Of a stretch of 64,000 nucleotides of DNA, positions 33,491 to 46,224 are shown in pieces (position 1 is the first letter of the stretch; each line of letters starts with the position of its first letter). Both the position numbers and the translations under genes were made by a program. Source of the stretch: Breviolum minutum Mf 1.05b.01 (lineage: Eukaryota > Sar > Dinophyceae > Suessiales > Symbiodiniaceae); contig DF240783.1 in the NCBI GenBank assembly GCA_000507305.1, forward strand, positions 1 through 64,000, given 5' to 3'. Below the pieces are notes generated by a model, which worked only from the letters and a program-made list of their open reading frames with translations, ran no database searches and was not told the origin of the DNA.

Positions 33491-33597
33491 TATTGTTGAT
33501 GGAAGAAATCCTGCACCACCTGGGATGTATAAAACCTGTCCAGAATAGTGGGAAACACTACCCATCGACTGGTGCAGGATCTCTTCCATCAACAGTA
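33491..33597. repeat. family B inverted-repeat element
   Basis: Left TATTGTTGATGGAAGAAATC then CTGCACCACC. Right GGTGCAGGATCTCTTCCATC then AACAGTA. Confidence 0.9.
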
Positions 33598-33755
33598 TCA
33601 CAATATGAGGTGTCGTTTTGGTTGAATTCTGGTTTGCGTGATGTCAAGTATTTATATACCTCCGTTGCATTTTGTTTATAGATCACAAACCAGCAAGTGT
33701 TCTAAATTGTTTGTAGAACTTGCCACTGTGCAATTGAACAGTTCGCCCTGCTCAG

Positions 33756-33830
33756 GGTCTGCAATGTATTCATGCTTGTTCGCCCATATTTGTGAGTACT
33801 TCATAGCATCCAAAAGAGAATATGCCCCTG
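33756..33830 (+). CDS. candidate internal exon, unrecognised
   Basis: After CTGCTCAG|G the frame reads AMYSCLFAHICEYFIASK then REYAP and leaves at CCCCTG|GTGTGA, phase 1 to 1. The frame stays open for 60 further codons. Confidence 0.35.
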
Positions 33831-34417
33831 GTGTGATTCCATACTGTCTACTGGATTCTTATGCCGGGCTCAGGAAAAGTTTGCTACCACTCGGGTCCAT
33901 AGATTCTTGGTATTGCTGTAGCGTGCCCGGGGGGAGGATTTGGTTTGAAAGACCTTTGCTCGCAGTACCGTTAAAATGCTTGAAACATGTTGGAGCATAT
34001 GGATAATTACATACACGTATTGCATATTTTATATCATCATATATTATATACTCATTGTATAGAAGTTTGTTTATTGGTTGCATAGATGCCAGGTGATATG
34101 ATTGAATTTGACCAGATTGGATTCTTGTTGAGAGACGTTTGCCAACATGACGATGACGATATAGTTGATGGACGACCATGCTTCCATGTGATCAGGACGA
34201 TGACCCACAATAACAGAGTCATGAAGAATATCCAATGACAATGGTGCTTGTGATGATGATGTCTACTATGATTAAATAGTGATGATTGCCTGGACAATCA
34301 CACGAGTTGTGACGCTGCTGCTGCTTCTGATGAAGATGATGATGGGGATGGTACTGTAGGTTGTTCCTTTGTAGTCATCCTATTCCAGTATGCTGTTTAC
34401 CCACAGCAACATCTCCA

Positions 34418-34436
34418 ACACACACACACACACACA
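34418..34436. repeat. (CA)n microsatellite
   Basis: Nine CA dinucleotides. Confidence 0.9.
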
Positions 34437-34798
34437 TGTCTTTCTTCTGAGATCCCATTTCAAGCCAATGAATCTTCCAATCCTGCCATGTACCACTGGG
34501 TTTTGTCAGGAAAGGTGTTGGCTGCAGTGAATGTATCGTCGGTTCCAGTGATCTTATAGCAAAGTGGCCTGAGATCAGTTCCTGGTATTGTCCATATAAA
34601 AGCCGTTACATGCTTTTCTTAGCTTTAAATGTCTTATACAGGAGGTTTATAGATATATATAATATGCATAGGCGTGTGATATACCCTACATACTAATCAG
34701 GCAATTTGTATTGAATTGGTACATAAGGAGGTATGTGTTTGATCTCCATATGTGTCAATGTCACTCATGTAGCGCACCCTGCGCTGTGGTGCTCCAAG

Positions 34799-34887
34799 GA
34801 ATGTTGGTAATCCCTCACGGAACTCGAAAACCAGAGGGCGTGGTGTCCCTCGTGGATATTTGTCCCTCAAACTTACCAATTGGTGCG
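34799..34887 (+). CDS. strong candidate internal exon, unrecognised
   Basis: After GGTGCTCCAAG|G the frame reads MLVIPHGTRKPEGVVSLV then DICPSNLPIGA and leaves at GGTGCG|GTGATA, phase 1 to 0. Balanced composition and good sites. GVVSLVDI is reminiscent of a CBS strand but too short to call. Confidence 0.5.
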
Positions 34888-34899
34888 GTGATAGTTGGT

Positions 34900-36280
34900 G
34901 TGTGATTGTCTCAAGAGTCAGGATTTTTGCCCCTTATAAAACATTCAAGAAAAAACACAAACAAAAAACACAATACAATGAGTCTTGAACTTGGAGCGAT
35001 GCCAAATGTATCTAAAAACATCATTCGAATATCATTCAGATTCTTTATAATTAAGGAAATATACAATTTTACTTTGCAAGTTTAAATGTGTACAGAATTA
35101 GATGTTACTGTATACATAGTAATGATACATCTTTATTTGTTGAACCCAAGTTTTTAATTACATATGCAAGTATGTGTGTGTGTTTATGTTCCAATACTAG
35201 CCTTGACTAACTAAATGCGCGTTTGGCACTCAAAAAAACACAATCCAAATGACCCCACCAGAAGTCAAGTCAGCAGAGCACCTTACATCTTCATTCTGGG
35301 AAGTGCTGGAAGTGCTGGCATTTGTTGGTCAGTTTCAGGTATGATTTGCTTTATTTTTGTTTGTTTAAGTTAAGATTGCACTAGAAGCAAAAGTTCCAGC
35401 CCTATGGTATGATCTGCCAAATTTTGTGAAGCCTGAAATTTTGAGAGCCTACGATACTAGGCAAAGAAATGACAAGCAACAAAGAGTGAAAAGAAAGAAA
35501 CAAATGGCAAAAGACCTAGTGCCAAAGTGGGTAGCCGCAAAGCAATGCAATCAAAGAGGATACTGGCTTCAGGAATAGTTGTATAGGTACTCGCGATAGA
35601 TTAATCAAATGGGCAGCATATACTTCAGGCTGTTGCGATTTATTAGGCATAGACATAAATCACCCCAGGCCAGCACCCCATCACTTGAATAAAGCAGGCA
35701 AACAGAAATGCCAAACAAACACAAAAAGACAAAGATATGATATGTGTGGCCATGTACGCATGCGCAGTGAGAGAGAGCATGACAGAGCCTTGTTTTGTGA
35801 TGTACCAGTCCTGACCCTTTGTTGCCAGACCCCGGCTCCTGCAGCCAAGCAGCAAGGTAGAATACTAACAAAGCCGCCACCGGAAAAGTTTTCAGTATGA
35901 GAACCGCTATGGGATGCTTCGCGATTGGGTCTTGTGGCAGCAAGTGACATTTCAGTGGATTTTCGTCCCTACCAGATCACCTGACAGCGTTGTCACTTTG
36001 AGATTTCCAATTTTCCCTACGCCTGGAACAGGGAACACCGGGAACACTTTCAAATTTCCATAGCTTTCCAAAAGTTTCACATGCTACTAATTATATACAA
36101 TTCCATCTATGCTTAACAAAGTATCAGTAGGGGCTTTCAAGATCTATCATCTATATTATTTTTTCGTTCTTATATTATGATGATGGTAAAGGAAAGAGCA
36201 CTTATATAATTAATTCATGGTTGGGAATTCTTCAAATTTGCCCAAGGCCTATATGAAGAGATAGTTTTCCAGCTTCTATA
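34900..36280. other. about 1.4 kb with little supported
   Basis: Only a weak terminal exon candidate (35857-35900, RILTKPPPEKFSV after CAGCAAG|G) and a lone degraded family A right arm near 36284-36302 are visible. Confidence 0.4.
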
Positions 36281-36339
36281 TTAGTTCAACTACTGGAGGG
36301 TACCCAGAGAACGTTTCTGCCGATGGCTCGAAGCAGAAG

Positions 36340-36378
36340 GCCGTAAACTGCAAGCATGACATAGTGCCCACCGCTCAG
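36340..36378 (+). CDS. candidate short internal exon
   Basis: Thirteen codons, AVNCKHDIVPTAQ, between AGCAGAAG|G and GCTCAG|GTAAAT, phase 0 to 0. The sites are good but the length is small. Confidence 0.4.
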
Positions 36379-36781
36379 GTAAATTTATTTGGAAGGAGTC
36401 ACCTTGCAAAAACGAACCAATCTTATTCCAGTATACTACTTGGCCAACAGGGATTTCCATTGGCTAATTCATACTCACTAGGTATAACCAGAGGTAGGAC
36501 TTGACCCATGACCCAAGCAGTTGTTATACTGCTCAAGGCAAGTCCTAGTCCAAGTTATGTGTGATAACCACATTTTAGAGAGTGATCCAACATAGCTGGC
36601 TGGAAATGTTCTTTTCCAATAGGATTTGCGCCAGAGGGACCCCGTCAGTTTACATTGCTCACATGCGAAAATGGTTCTGAACCCAGTAAAAATCGACGAA
36701 TTTCCAGGTGCAAATTCCATGCAACAAACCGAAGATTTCGGAAAAAAAACAACAAACTGCCACATTTGCGGGAGGCTATGT

Positions 36782-36875
36782 CCCATAGGATCCATGTATG
36801 GTTTATTCACCAGCACTTACCATAAAAATCAACCATCCATGTAGGTATATATACCAGTCCCATGGATCCTATGGG
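36782..36875. repeat. family C inverted-repeat element
   Basis: Ends CCCATAGGATCCATG and CATGGATCCTATGGG. The loop is ACCATAAAAATCAACC. Confidence 0.9.
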
Positions 36876-37009
36876 TGTCATCATCATACTGGTGTGATGG
36901 TTTTGTTGATTAATTATTTGACCCCCCCCAACCCCCAAAAAAAAAAACCAATCTACAAACAAAAACGCCCTTTTGAGACATTTCTGTTGAAGCAAAAAAA
37001 CCCATCAAG

Positions 37010-37070
37010 GCGGAGACTTTGGCCGCATGGTCGGTTCACTCATCGTATGAAAACTGATGGCATGCCAATG
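37010..37070 (+). CDS. candidate internal exon, unrecognised
   Basis: After CCCATCAAG|G the frame reads RRLWPHGRFTHRMKTDGMPM and leaves at CCAATG|GTAAGC, phase 2 to 0. A second frame (GDFGRMVGSLIV) is shorter. The donor is strong. Confidence 0.45.
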
Positions 37071-38074
37071 GTAAGCCTCAAAAGTGGGCTGCGGGATCCA
37101 TCAACATTCAGCACCTGAAAACCAAAAATTCACGGATCCGCAGTGGTTTGTTTGAAAGCAAGGATTGCAACATACGAATCAAAGATCTTCTTGAAGTGTA
37201 AGAGGGCACGAAGCGAAAAATATTGACTTATACTGCAGTCGTAGTGGATGCACCATTCAAGATGATGCGAATCAACATGAATTGAATCATTTGTGGGGAA
37301 GTTGTTGGGGATATGTTCAACAAAACTTGGCACTCATGGGACGAAATAATGTCAGCATACACAATCAATACATACAAAGGAAGACACACTTTTCTTAGTA
37401 GTGTGAGGAAGGAGACTTTTGCAATTATTCATAGTAACCATGGCTATAATTGTTCAAACTGATGCTTAATAAGTGATTCCCCACCTGTTGGTTTTCTGGT
37501 GCGTAGGTAAACGGTAAAGGTAGGATTTCTGTTGGGTCTTAGGCGCTGCCGGCCTCGGTCTTTTGAAATGTAGTTGCAGTCGGCAAACAAGCCTTTGATG
37601 AAAAAGAGACCTGCAGAAGGATTTGGTTTGATTTGAGCAGTGAAAACCAAAGCATGCTATAGTTGTTTGGGTGAGTCTTGGTTCTATTGTGGAATATACC
37701 TCCGTAATAGTATATGGGGATGATGAAAGTTGCCCATTGGAATTGCTGGAAATAAAAACCAAGCCGAATGATGAAATGTGTTCGAATTCGAGGGCTCATG
37801 TGTTGGATGTTTGAGGATGGTGGCATCTTCGGCGCAACATATGAACTAGTAACTACAAGATGTGGTGCAGTTGGAAACCAGGAACCCTATTTGAGGGCGA
37901 ATGGACATTTACCGGAAGACTCTAACAGTAAGATCACTAAGATCATTTGATGATCTTTGCAAAAGATGTCTTTGTTTGAGTGGAGATCCTGTTGGTATGT
38001 CTCTTTCTCTTTGGGCTTGGGGATAATGATAGAAATGACGATGGTGGCGGAGAACAAAAAAAACGCTGTGGAAG

Positions 38075-38126
38075 GTTGGCTGATGAAGTGTGCATCAACT
38101 GTGAGATGTGCTTGCTGCAACATCAG
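38075..38126 (+). CDS. candidate internal exon, cysteine-rich
   Basis: After TGGAAG|G the frame reads LADEVCINCEMCLLQHQ and leaves at CATCAG|GTTGGT, phase 2 to 0. CxxCxxC may bind metal, but there is no full motif. Confidence 0.35.
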
Positions 38127-38534
38127 GTTGGTACGCAACGAAAACTCGAAGATTGTCAACTAGCATGTTTCGGTGCATTAACATGTTTTCGTTAAAATCG
38201 ACATCCTGCGTTAAGTGCAAAGAACCGAATACACAACTGGCCTGCTGAGGTTTGTATAAATGTGTTCTTTTTGTTGTGCTGTTAGGAGTTGATGCAGATG
38301 TCCAGTCTGTTTTTTTTTGTCGAAGTATTTTTTATGCTCGTGGTGTCATGCACCTATAACAAGTAGATGCGTTGACATCCCAAATATTCCCAAATGATAT
38401 TTAGATGGATGTGGTCATTTCAGGGCTTTCCTATCAACTGCAACTGTTGAAAGCATCAAGCACCAATAAAACTTCAAGACGACTCAATCCTCTAATTGAT
38501 GTTTGTTGTGTGCTGTTTGCTCGTGCCTACCTAG

Positions 38535-38579
38535 GGCCCACAGATGAGAAACACCAACATGCGTTTCTTGGAGCGTCAG
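38535..38579 (+). CDS. candidate short internal exon
   Basis: After GCCTACCTAG|G the frame reads PTDEKHQHAFLGAS and leaves at GCGTCAG|GTGCAG, phase 1 to 1. Confidence 0.4.
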
Positions 38580-38750
38580 GTGCAGGACAAGTGGTATGTG
38601 ACAATTAATGGTTTGTTGCTGAAAATAGGTCAATTCACTAAGTCCGCGTTTTCAGGAAAACACATCGAATCTTAAAAAATGTGATTCCATTTCTCAGCCA
38701 ATGGTATAGCCCTGATATATTAGCTAATGGTTGATTTGAATTGGACCTCT

Positions 38751-38847
38751 GGAACATACTCCAGACCCTCAACCACCTGTCTATGAAGGAAATCCTTTCA
38801 TATGTGTAGTTTTGGGTACCTGGGGTTGAGGGTCTGGGGTATGTTCC
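38751..38847. repeat. 97-bp fold-back
   Basis: GGAACATACTCCAGACCCTC and GAGGGTCTGGGGTATGTTCC are near-complementary, with arms of about 25 bp. Not a member of families A-E; single copy in this window. Confidence 0.9.
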
Positions 38848-39478
38848 GGGGTTATGTTGGAGCTTTCTTAGAAAGGTTTGTGCTATCCTAAGTGGCAATC
38901 ACATTAGAGGTCCAACTTGGATCCTTTTACCACTTGAACATTGGTTTGCAAATGTGTGTCTTTTGAAAACTTTTGCAAATCACTTGAAACATCTTGAAAC
39001 CAATATCATATTGTTATATATACACAGCATACAGGTTTTCAATATGCGTGTTGAACGCATTCGAAAAAGTGACAACCCTTTCTTTTGTCAGGTTTACATA
39101 CGTACATCTAAAAGGAGAGTTTGGGAGGAGATATAGAGATATGAGATGACGAAGCCACTCTATTAAGCATTTTCCATTGCCAGTGGATATGTTTCCGAAT
39201 GCTTTGTTTTCATATAGTTTATACAACTCATGCACGTTTTGTTCATGAAACTCTGTAATGAAATGTTCAAGTATGGTACTCAATAGTCATATGAGGTTTC
39301 AGCAGAACAATGTTTTTTTCTTTGCAAGAGAGTCACATTCCACAAAGGTGGTTGGGAAGATGCATGTCCTTTCCAGACTGGGATATGACAAGATGTGTTA
39401 GTTTTTTGGATTGTATCTATTTGACTTCAATAGATTTTACATAACAAAATCTTATATTTCAATGTTTGATTCGTTGTT

Positions 39479-39577
39479 CCCCATAGGATCCATGGGACTG
39501 GCATATTTACCTACATTTACCAGAAATATCAACCATCTATGTAGGTAGATATACCAGTCCCATGGATCCTTTTTGGG
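39479..39577. repeat. family C inverted-repeat element
   Basis: Left CCATAGGATCCATGGGACTG and right CAGTCCCATGGATCC. The inner arms ATTTACCTACATT and TGTAGGTAGAT are also complementary. Confidence 0.95.
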
Positions 39578-39910
39578 TTCTGGTATTGTTTTTTGTTGGA
39601 CCTTTTTTCTCAGGTGCCAAAAACTCCGATCTCCTGGTGTTTTAAGGTCATGCGGTACTGGGAAGCACTGATGGCTTCAAACGTGGCTTAAGCAGCTCCT
39701 TCTGCACACGGGGGGGGACCGTCGTAGGATTAGTGGTGGATTTTTTTTTGACTCCGGCCCCGGGAGGTGGTTTTCTTAATTGGGGGAATCCGGAATATAA
39801 AAAATCTTAGTGGTGATCTTATAGAAGAGATGGTGAGATATTGAGGAGGGCCTACATTAGTGTTATTCGTACCCTTACTAGATACGGCAATGTATGTGCA
39901 TATTTATTAT

Positions 39911-39911
39911 T

Positions 39912-39942
<31 letters not shown>

Positions 39943-39946
39943 ATTT
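39911..39946. repeat. (AT)n microsatellite
   Basis: Two AT runs separated by TTT. Confidence 0.9.
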
Positions 39947-40146
39947 AAATAAACAAAAATATGTATATGATCTGTATATGTGTGTGTGTGCTCATGTTTA
40001 TCGTTTGGAAGGATTGAATGATTTGGTGATTTCGTGATGCCATGTCCCTAGTCAATCAACCGTAGAGAGGCGGATGGGCCAAGGCCACACACAAATACCT
40101 GTAATTTATGCATCCATAATTTGGAAGAAACATGAAGAAACACAGG

Positions 40147-40254
40147 TACACCCCCGAAGTTGAACAGCTACAACCTGAAAATGATGGTTTGGAAGATGAT
40201 TTTCCTTTTCCAAGGGGTGTATTCTCAGGTTCCATGTTAATCTTGTGGGGTGTA
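40147..40254. repeat. family D inverted-repeat element
   Basis: Left TACACCCCCGAAGTTGAAC and right TTAATCTTGTGGGGTGTA. The interior AACCTGAAAATGATGGTTTG pairs partly with TCTCAGGTTCC. Ends TA/TA. Confidence 0.85.
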
Positions 40255-41281
40255 ACCATTATCCTCATGTACATGCACACTTGCCGCTATGCAGGTCAAG
40301 AATACGCGTGCATGCGAGTGAAGGCTATACATAGGCTATACTGCAAGAGTCTTTTTCCATATTTGGTCCTATAGGATGGTACTTCTTGGACCCCAATGTA
40401 CCTGCCAAGAGAACGAACAGGCTTGTTTTTTGGGTTCCTCAAAACCAATGCGCCCATTTCCTGGAAAAAACACACAGATGAGCTTGTGTGCATGATGACT
40501 TGCAATATTTTATGTTTCAAACACTGATGGCCTTGGCAGTTCATTGGTTCATGCCCAGTGCACCCACCAACCCCAGGCTTTATTAAGGTGAAACCAATGG
40601 TTTGGTTGACGAGTCATCATCATCTTCAATCAAACCTACCGATCCTTAAGGCCATAGTCATGGACAACCCGTGCCGGAGCAAACGTTGAGACGCGCCTTC
40701 CGTTGGGGGTTTCTCAGACAAGACCGAGGTTTCCGCATTGGTGAATTTATTGAGTTTGGATGAGGAAGCTTTTTAAAACATGGTTACCTAAGATCTCTAA
40801 GTATATAATTTTCATATAATTCTGGAAAATGGATGAAATGTACCTTTGCACGATATATTCAGTACTGTATAGCTTCATCGTGAAGAAAGGGTGATTTTGG
40901 AGAGTAGTCTCGGGCAGATTCTTCCAGCAGGAAGTCTCCACTAGAAGCGATTAGGTTTGGATGAAACATAACGACCTCAGACAAGTTAAGTTTCAAATAG
41001 TTTCAATATCTATTCGATTTTAAAATTTGATACATCTCTTTCTCAATCTGTACATATTGTTTAGATTTTTTTCTGATGGAGACATCGGATATCTGAAACC
41101 TTCCCAAAACAAGGATCATTTTACCACTGATGAATGTTGATGTTAGTGGTTGACACTACTCTGATATCCCCAGATCTTTGTCAAACCTGCTGTAAAAAAA
41201 AAAAGGTACAAACATTTTCCAAGGGATATACACAACACATCCAGCAGGTTAAATCAACCTCACCTTTGTGAAATTTCCCAG

Positions 41282-41704
41282 GTGAAATTGATGCTGATCA
41301 AGATGGTTTGGACGGGGTGCCCATCTAGGAGATGCGTTTGATGCGGAAAATTCAGGACTCCAGATACACCATGTACTAATCTATTCACCTCCATTTGGCT
41401 TGTTGTTTTAGGGGAGTTGATGTAGGCCCCCTACCTAGGATATATACACCATATATTGAACGTATTAGGGAACGATCTATCTATCATATCAATATCATAT
41501 CAATTTTTCCAGATATAAATATATATATATATGTATGTATTTTTTGATACACTGCATATGTACTTACATATTTTTGATATACACATGATGCACATGTTTT
41601 GTATCCCCGATACCTTCCACGTTTTTTCTTCGCTCAGATCAGCATCCGGGAGTTGACCCGTGCCTTACGTCGCTGTGGCGCCTCGGCGTTTAAACCCTCT
41701 CCGG
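41282..41704 (+). CDS. EF-hand protein, two exons split by a GA-AG intron
   Basis: Exon 41282-41310 enters after TTTCCCAG|G and reads EIDADQDGL. Exon 41638-41704 enters after TTCGCTCAG and reads ISIRELTRALRRCGAS and AFKPSP, leaving at CCGG|GTGGGA (phase 1). Joined in phase 0 they give DADQDGLISIRE followed by L, an ideal EF-hand loop with D, D, D, G, I and E at positions 1, 3, 5, 6, 8 and 12. Without the splice the loop runs into an in-frame TAG. The donor is TTG|GACGGG, a GA donor like the one at 6082. The acceptor is followed by A, so AG|G is a preference, not a rule. A calmodulin-like or channel-tail calcium sensor is likely. Confidence 0.75.
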
Positions 41705-41752
41705 GTGGGACCTGCTGATAGGTTTGCTGATAGGTTTTGATAGGTTTTTAGT

Positions 41753-41900
41753 ATATACACCTGGAAATGTAGGTTTTTTCAACAGCATGTTTGATATGTT
41801 TGCCTCTGAAAATAGGCTGAAACCAAAAAAGAGATGGATGATCGTCTTCCAACCATCATTTTTCAGGGACTATGTGAAATTTTCGGGGGGTGTGGATAGT
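41753..41900. repeat. degraded family D element
   Basis: Left TACACCTGGAAATGTAGG and right TATGTGAAATTTTCGGGGGG with TGTGG. The interior has CTCTGAAAATAGG and TCTTCCAACCATCATTTTTC. Confidence 0.55.
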
Positions 41901-43080
41901 CTTGTTAGAATCAAAAAGAAAGATTTGCATGTTTTGTTTCCGATTTTTGCTCACAAAAAGCTTGGGGATTTTTTGTTTGTAAGTTCTAAACATCGTTTTT
42001 TTTGTTGTTGGATGGTGCAGTAGATGAAAAAAGGTTTTTTCAGGCGCAAAAAAGGAGAATCAAATGGGAAGTTGTTGAGTTGAGACCTCTCCAGTAATGG
42101 CAGTGAAGTGATATACTACGTACAAATCAATAACGATATGCTGACCAACACATGTCATGAGTGATGACTCACAAATATCATCAAATATCAAAGGTTCGTA
42201 CATCATCATTTCACCGCGATTTTCAATATTTACTGTACTTGGATGTAGCAATGTAGCTGCCATGTTTAATTCATATTCGTGGATTTGTTTCTGCATCTCT
42301 ATCAATGGTTTTTTTCAGTTCTATCCTCCACACTGGCATCGTTCGGATTGGAGGCATCATCATGCCGGCAATATCGTTGTCATTGTCACCCAGACCTGCA
42401 GGGCACAACAGTAGGTCCTATACATGAAACATGGTGCAAAACCCGTGGACATATTTATCCTTCAGTGGTAAGATAATTTAAAGATAAAGTTTCATGAGGG
42501 GTGAAACTTTCACTTTTTGTGCTGGCATCTTGTCATAATATCCATTTCAGTCCCAGAGAACATTGGCTTGGGGCTTCTTCATATTGGGTGAATTCGTGTA
42601 AAGGTTGGACGTCCTTCTAGTCACAAAATGTCACAAAGATATTGGAGCTCTATTTGCGGGGCAAAAAAGAAGGGTGAAGGAACATGCAGTGGACTTTTTT
42701 TGAAGTAGCCGCCCTTGTTGCAGTATGTTCCACCCTGAAAAAAGGCTTGAACTCGTCTAAACCTTTTGATTGGTGGATTGACAGCGGCATTTCAGCTGAT
42801 ATTCAATCATAATCAAATTGTACTATCACATTCATCATCCGGAAACCCGTGCATTTGCAGTGCCAAGATGATGTCATCATTGCTGATAGAAAGTCGATTA
42901 GCCAGACAAAGATGTACCGTTCAATTGTTGTTTTATCAGGTATAATTTCGGTATAATGTATTTATATGTATTCTTTTCCTCGGTTCATATTTCACCCTTT
43001 CTTCGGCAGCAATAACTCGCTGCTGTATGTTTGGGCAAACCCATCGGACACCCTAAACTGGTTACCTGGTTGTCAACCAG

Positions 43081-43176
43081 AAACTGCGGGGTCATTCCGA
43101 TGTCACCCTAGGTGTTGATGCATCCAAGAAAACGGTGGAACGAGTCCCGGCAGCATTGCGTCATTATGACCCGTGA
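43081..43176 (+). CDS. exon resembling the PLP-lysine region of Cys/Met enzymes
   Basis: After GTCAACCAG the frame reads KLRGHSDVTLGVDASKK then TVERVPAALRHYDP and TGA (43174-43176). A GA donor option lies after KKTV. GHSDVTLGV resembles the segment just after the catalytic lysine in cystathionine gamma-synthase/beta-lyase family enzymes (TKYxxGHSDV). The lysine itself would be in the previous exon, which was not found. A WD40 repeat (LRGHSDxV) is the main alternative. The coding nature is well supported by composition; the family is tentative. Confidence 0.5.
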   Translation, partial: KLRGHSDVTLGVDASKKTVERVPAALRHYDP

Positions 43177-43199
43177 AGGACTGGAGCTTCAGAAATGCC

Positions 43200-46120
43200 G
43201 ATGGCAGTGACCACAAGGAACACCAATTGTCCGAGCAAAGTGAAAGGGTTTTTGTGCATGCATAGGGGCAGAATGCATGCATTCAATCATTCATGTTTGA
43301 CAGATTGCATGATTTACATCTCACGATATTGATCAGTATATGAGCAGCATGACGCGGCATTAGATTGCATGACCTGGCATTACATGTATAAAGGTATCAT
43401 TGTATTCTTTTATGTGCAGACTTGTTTTTTACAAATTTTCTTTTCTTGCACCCGTCCCACCGGTCATTCATCGTTCATGCTTTGGTGTGAGAATCCATGA
43501 TTCAAATTGATGACCGGCATTCAGGAACTAAATCTATCCTCGTCGTGATGTTTTATGGAACTTTTGTGGGGCAACATTGAGGAATGATACTCCCTAAATC
43601 TTACACTACCACAGCATCAGAAAGGGCGAACTTGCCATGTTAAGGGAACCAATTTGTTGATGGAAAGGTTTTCCTTTCACCTGGTGATTTTTAGGAAGAA
43701 ACATCCTTTTCTATTTTTTTTTGAGCTGAGGAATTCTGCAAGATTGTGGTTATGATGTTGCAGGCCCATCTTTTGGAGATCAAAAACGGATTTTAATGTT
43801 TGAGGATCGGCTTGAACTAACCTCCACGGAAGGAACATATCCCCTCCCAAGGCACTTTTGTAGGTAGTTCTGTCCAAACTCCGAATCTGTTTCAGGATGT
43901 ATATAGTGTTTTTCGTTTGAAAGACTTGTGTAAAAATGGATGCCTTCGGATTTGATCGAAACGATATACATGAAATAGATGGAAAAAGATGTTTTGACGT
44001 TGGACATGTTCTGTTTTTTGTTCCTAAAGGTTGGCTGTTACCTTTGGGAATTTCAATCCTCACAGGTGGTTTTCCGGCTTGCAACATTGTGAGTTTTGTT
44101 GGAGGACTTGTTTTTTTTTAGCATGATATCCGATAGGCAACTGGAAATTTGAGGCTCCAAGAATTTTCGAAGCTTTTTCATTGTTTATAGATATTCTAGC
44201 CAGTGGCATGTTGTTACCCTTTAGTCAAAACCAGGAATTTTTAGGGAAGACGCTCTTGAATGAATAACAAACTGAACTGCATAAAGATATGGAGAGGCCC
44301 AATCCAAAATGGCCGGGGAAACTCCACAACAAAGAAACACCTTTGGGGTGAACTCCTAGCTATGTACAGCATGTGAGTATATCATCATTTAGATTTATTT
44401 TAGAAGTACTTCCCCCCCGAAAGCTTATAACATATAGCCTTTCAAAGTCAGTGTTAACTTGCGATGTTTTTTATTTCCTTTTGAAATGGTCCCTTTTTAA
44501 AGGACAAATGTACAAATTCATTCATTTTCAACGGCCCAAAATTCCGTATCCTCTATTTTCGTTTGGGGTTTTGACGTTTGGCAACCGCAGGTCAACTTTC
44601 TGCTGAACAATTCATTCGCTTCTTCAGGCGACGTGTATGAGATGACGGGCGGATACGGGTGACACTACTCTCCATGAATTTCCTTGTTTTTTTCCCAGGA
44701 TTTGAGGGGTATCTTCTATGTAATGTATCAAATTGTGTGTCATTGGCGAGTAAATGATGTTTTGGATGGCATATCCAGGGGTCTCATACCTGTCATGTTC
44801 TCTGTCATCACTATAGGTGGTTATGCAGTGAGATGTTAGGCCATGATACCTCATGATACCTTATAAGGAACAATAAGTAAATCACAGAGCTTGGCAATGC
44901 TAGGCTCAGTGTCTCTAATAGCTGCCCCCCCTCACCACATTACCTTCAACCTGTACAGAACTGTTGTTTTGGTCGAGTCGGACATCCTGCGACTTGTTCA
45001 GGGCAACGGAGAGGTTGGTGTGGTCGGTGGATGATGAGTATAATCCAGCCTGAAGCTCAACCATCGAGAGATGTGGCCATTTGCATGTGTCCATTGATTT
45101 GTCACAAACTCAGGGACCAGAATAATTGAGATACATTTGATACACACCTGCGACCCACGGTGGAAACCAAGTATCGTTTTCTACCAAATTTATAGCAAAG
45201 GCATGCAGATGACATAGTATAAATCGGGTGATTCAAGTCCAACATAATCCAACATTAAGGGCTTGTTGGAGCAGATGACAAGCATGCACGGTGTAGCCTT
45301 TTTGCTAAATTCCCTTGGCATCAGCCACGGGGTTGAACACAGGTAGAAACGCTGGAAGGCATTTTACATCAGAGGTGGAAAGATAGAGAAAGCAGAAGAA
45401 GAACCTTGAAACAAATCAACTTGCAAAAATTAAAATAAATCTGCCATGCAGCGGCAGTGACTTGACTTTTCGCTTCTTGATTGTCTCCACGTGGATTAAG
45501 TCTCCTCATCATATGGGGTGTATTTGATGAGTATTTGATATACTTGATGATACTGGATCAAATTCCTCCGTCCACTGGGTCCACTCTTGTTGTTTCACAG
45601 CGATGCGATCACATCCTGAGGTGGATTCCTGTTGCACCCATTGTGGTAGGTCACCGAAGTTAAGGGTGGGGGAAAAGGTGGAAAGTGGATCCACAAGAAG
45701 AATGGAGCAAACAAATCCCAATGGGAAAAATCCCAGAAAACTAACGAATGACATGGGACAATGACTGCGACTTTGCGACAGGTTTGTGCTTTTCCTGTTG
45801 CTCATCGGTGTGTTGGTACTGTACCTTTGTTGGCGTGATAAGGGTGGCAGGATGAGGACAAAGCCCAAACAAAATCAAATTAAAGACTAGCTGGGATTCT
45901 ACCAGAAGATGGCTCAGTTGACTTTGTACTCTTAGCCTTTCACTGGTTGATTCTTTAGAAACCCTAGCAGGTTGAAGGTTGGAAGATCACACTTGGTGTG
46001 ACTCAACTTTTGTACTGGGCATTCGGTGACTTTTGGTGCAAATGGGATGCAATTCCCCATTATTTTGTTTTCATATGAGAGGCTAGAGATTTTTTGATGG
46101 TTGGTGATAGTATTAAAAAC
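43200..46120. other. about 2.9 kb with little supported
   Basis: Contains a lone family A left half at 43818-43866 (GGAACATATCCCCTCCC…GGCACTTTTG). Open frames here are T-rich and no exon meets the standard used elsewhere. One weak exon at 45620-45644 (VDSCCTHC) precedes a GTAGGT site. Confidence 0.4.
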
Positions 46121-46224
46121 ACTTTGTTATGCAAGATATATCTTACTTCAATCGTATATTTGTAACTCCTCCTACTACCAATCCATCAAATCAGGGGCTT
46201 TTTGTGCAACTTCAGTCCAAAAAG

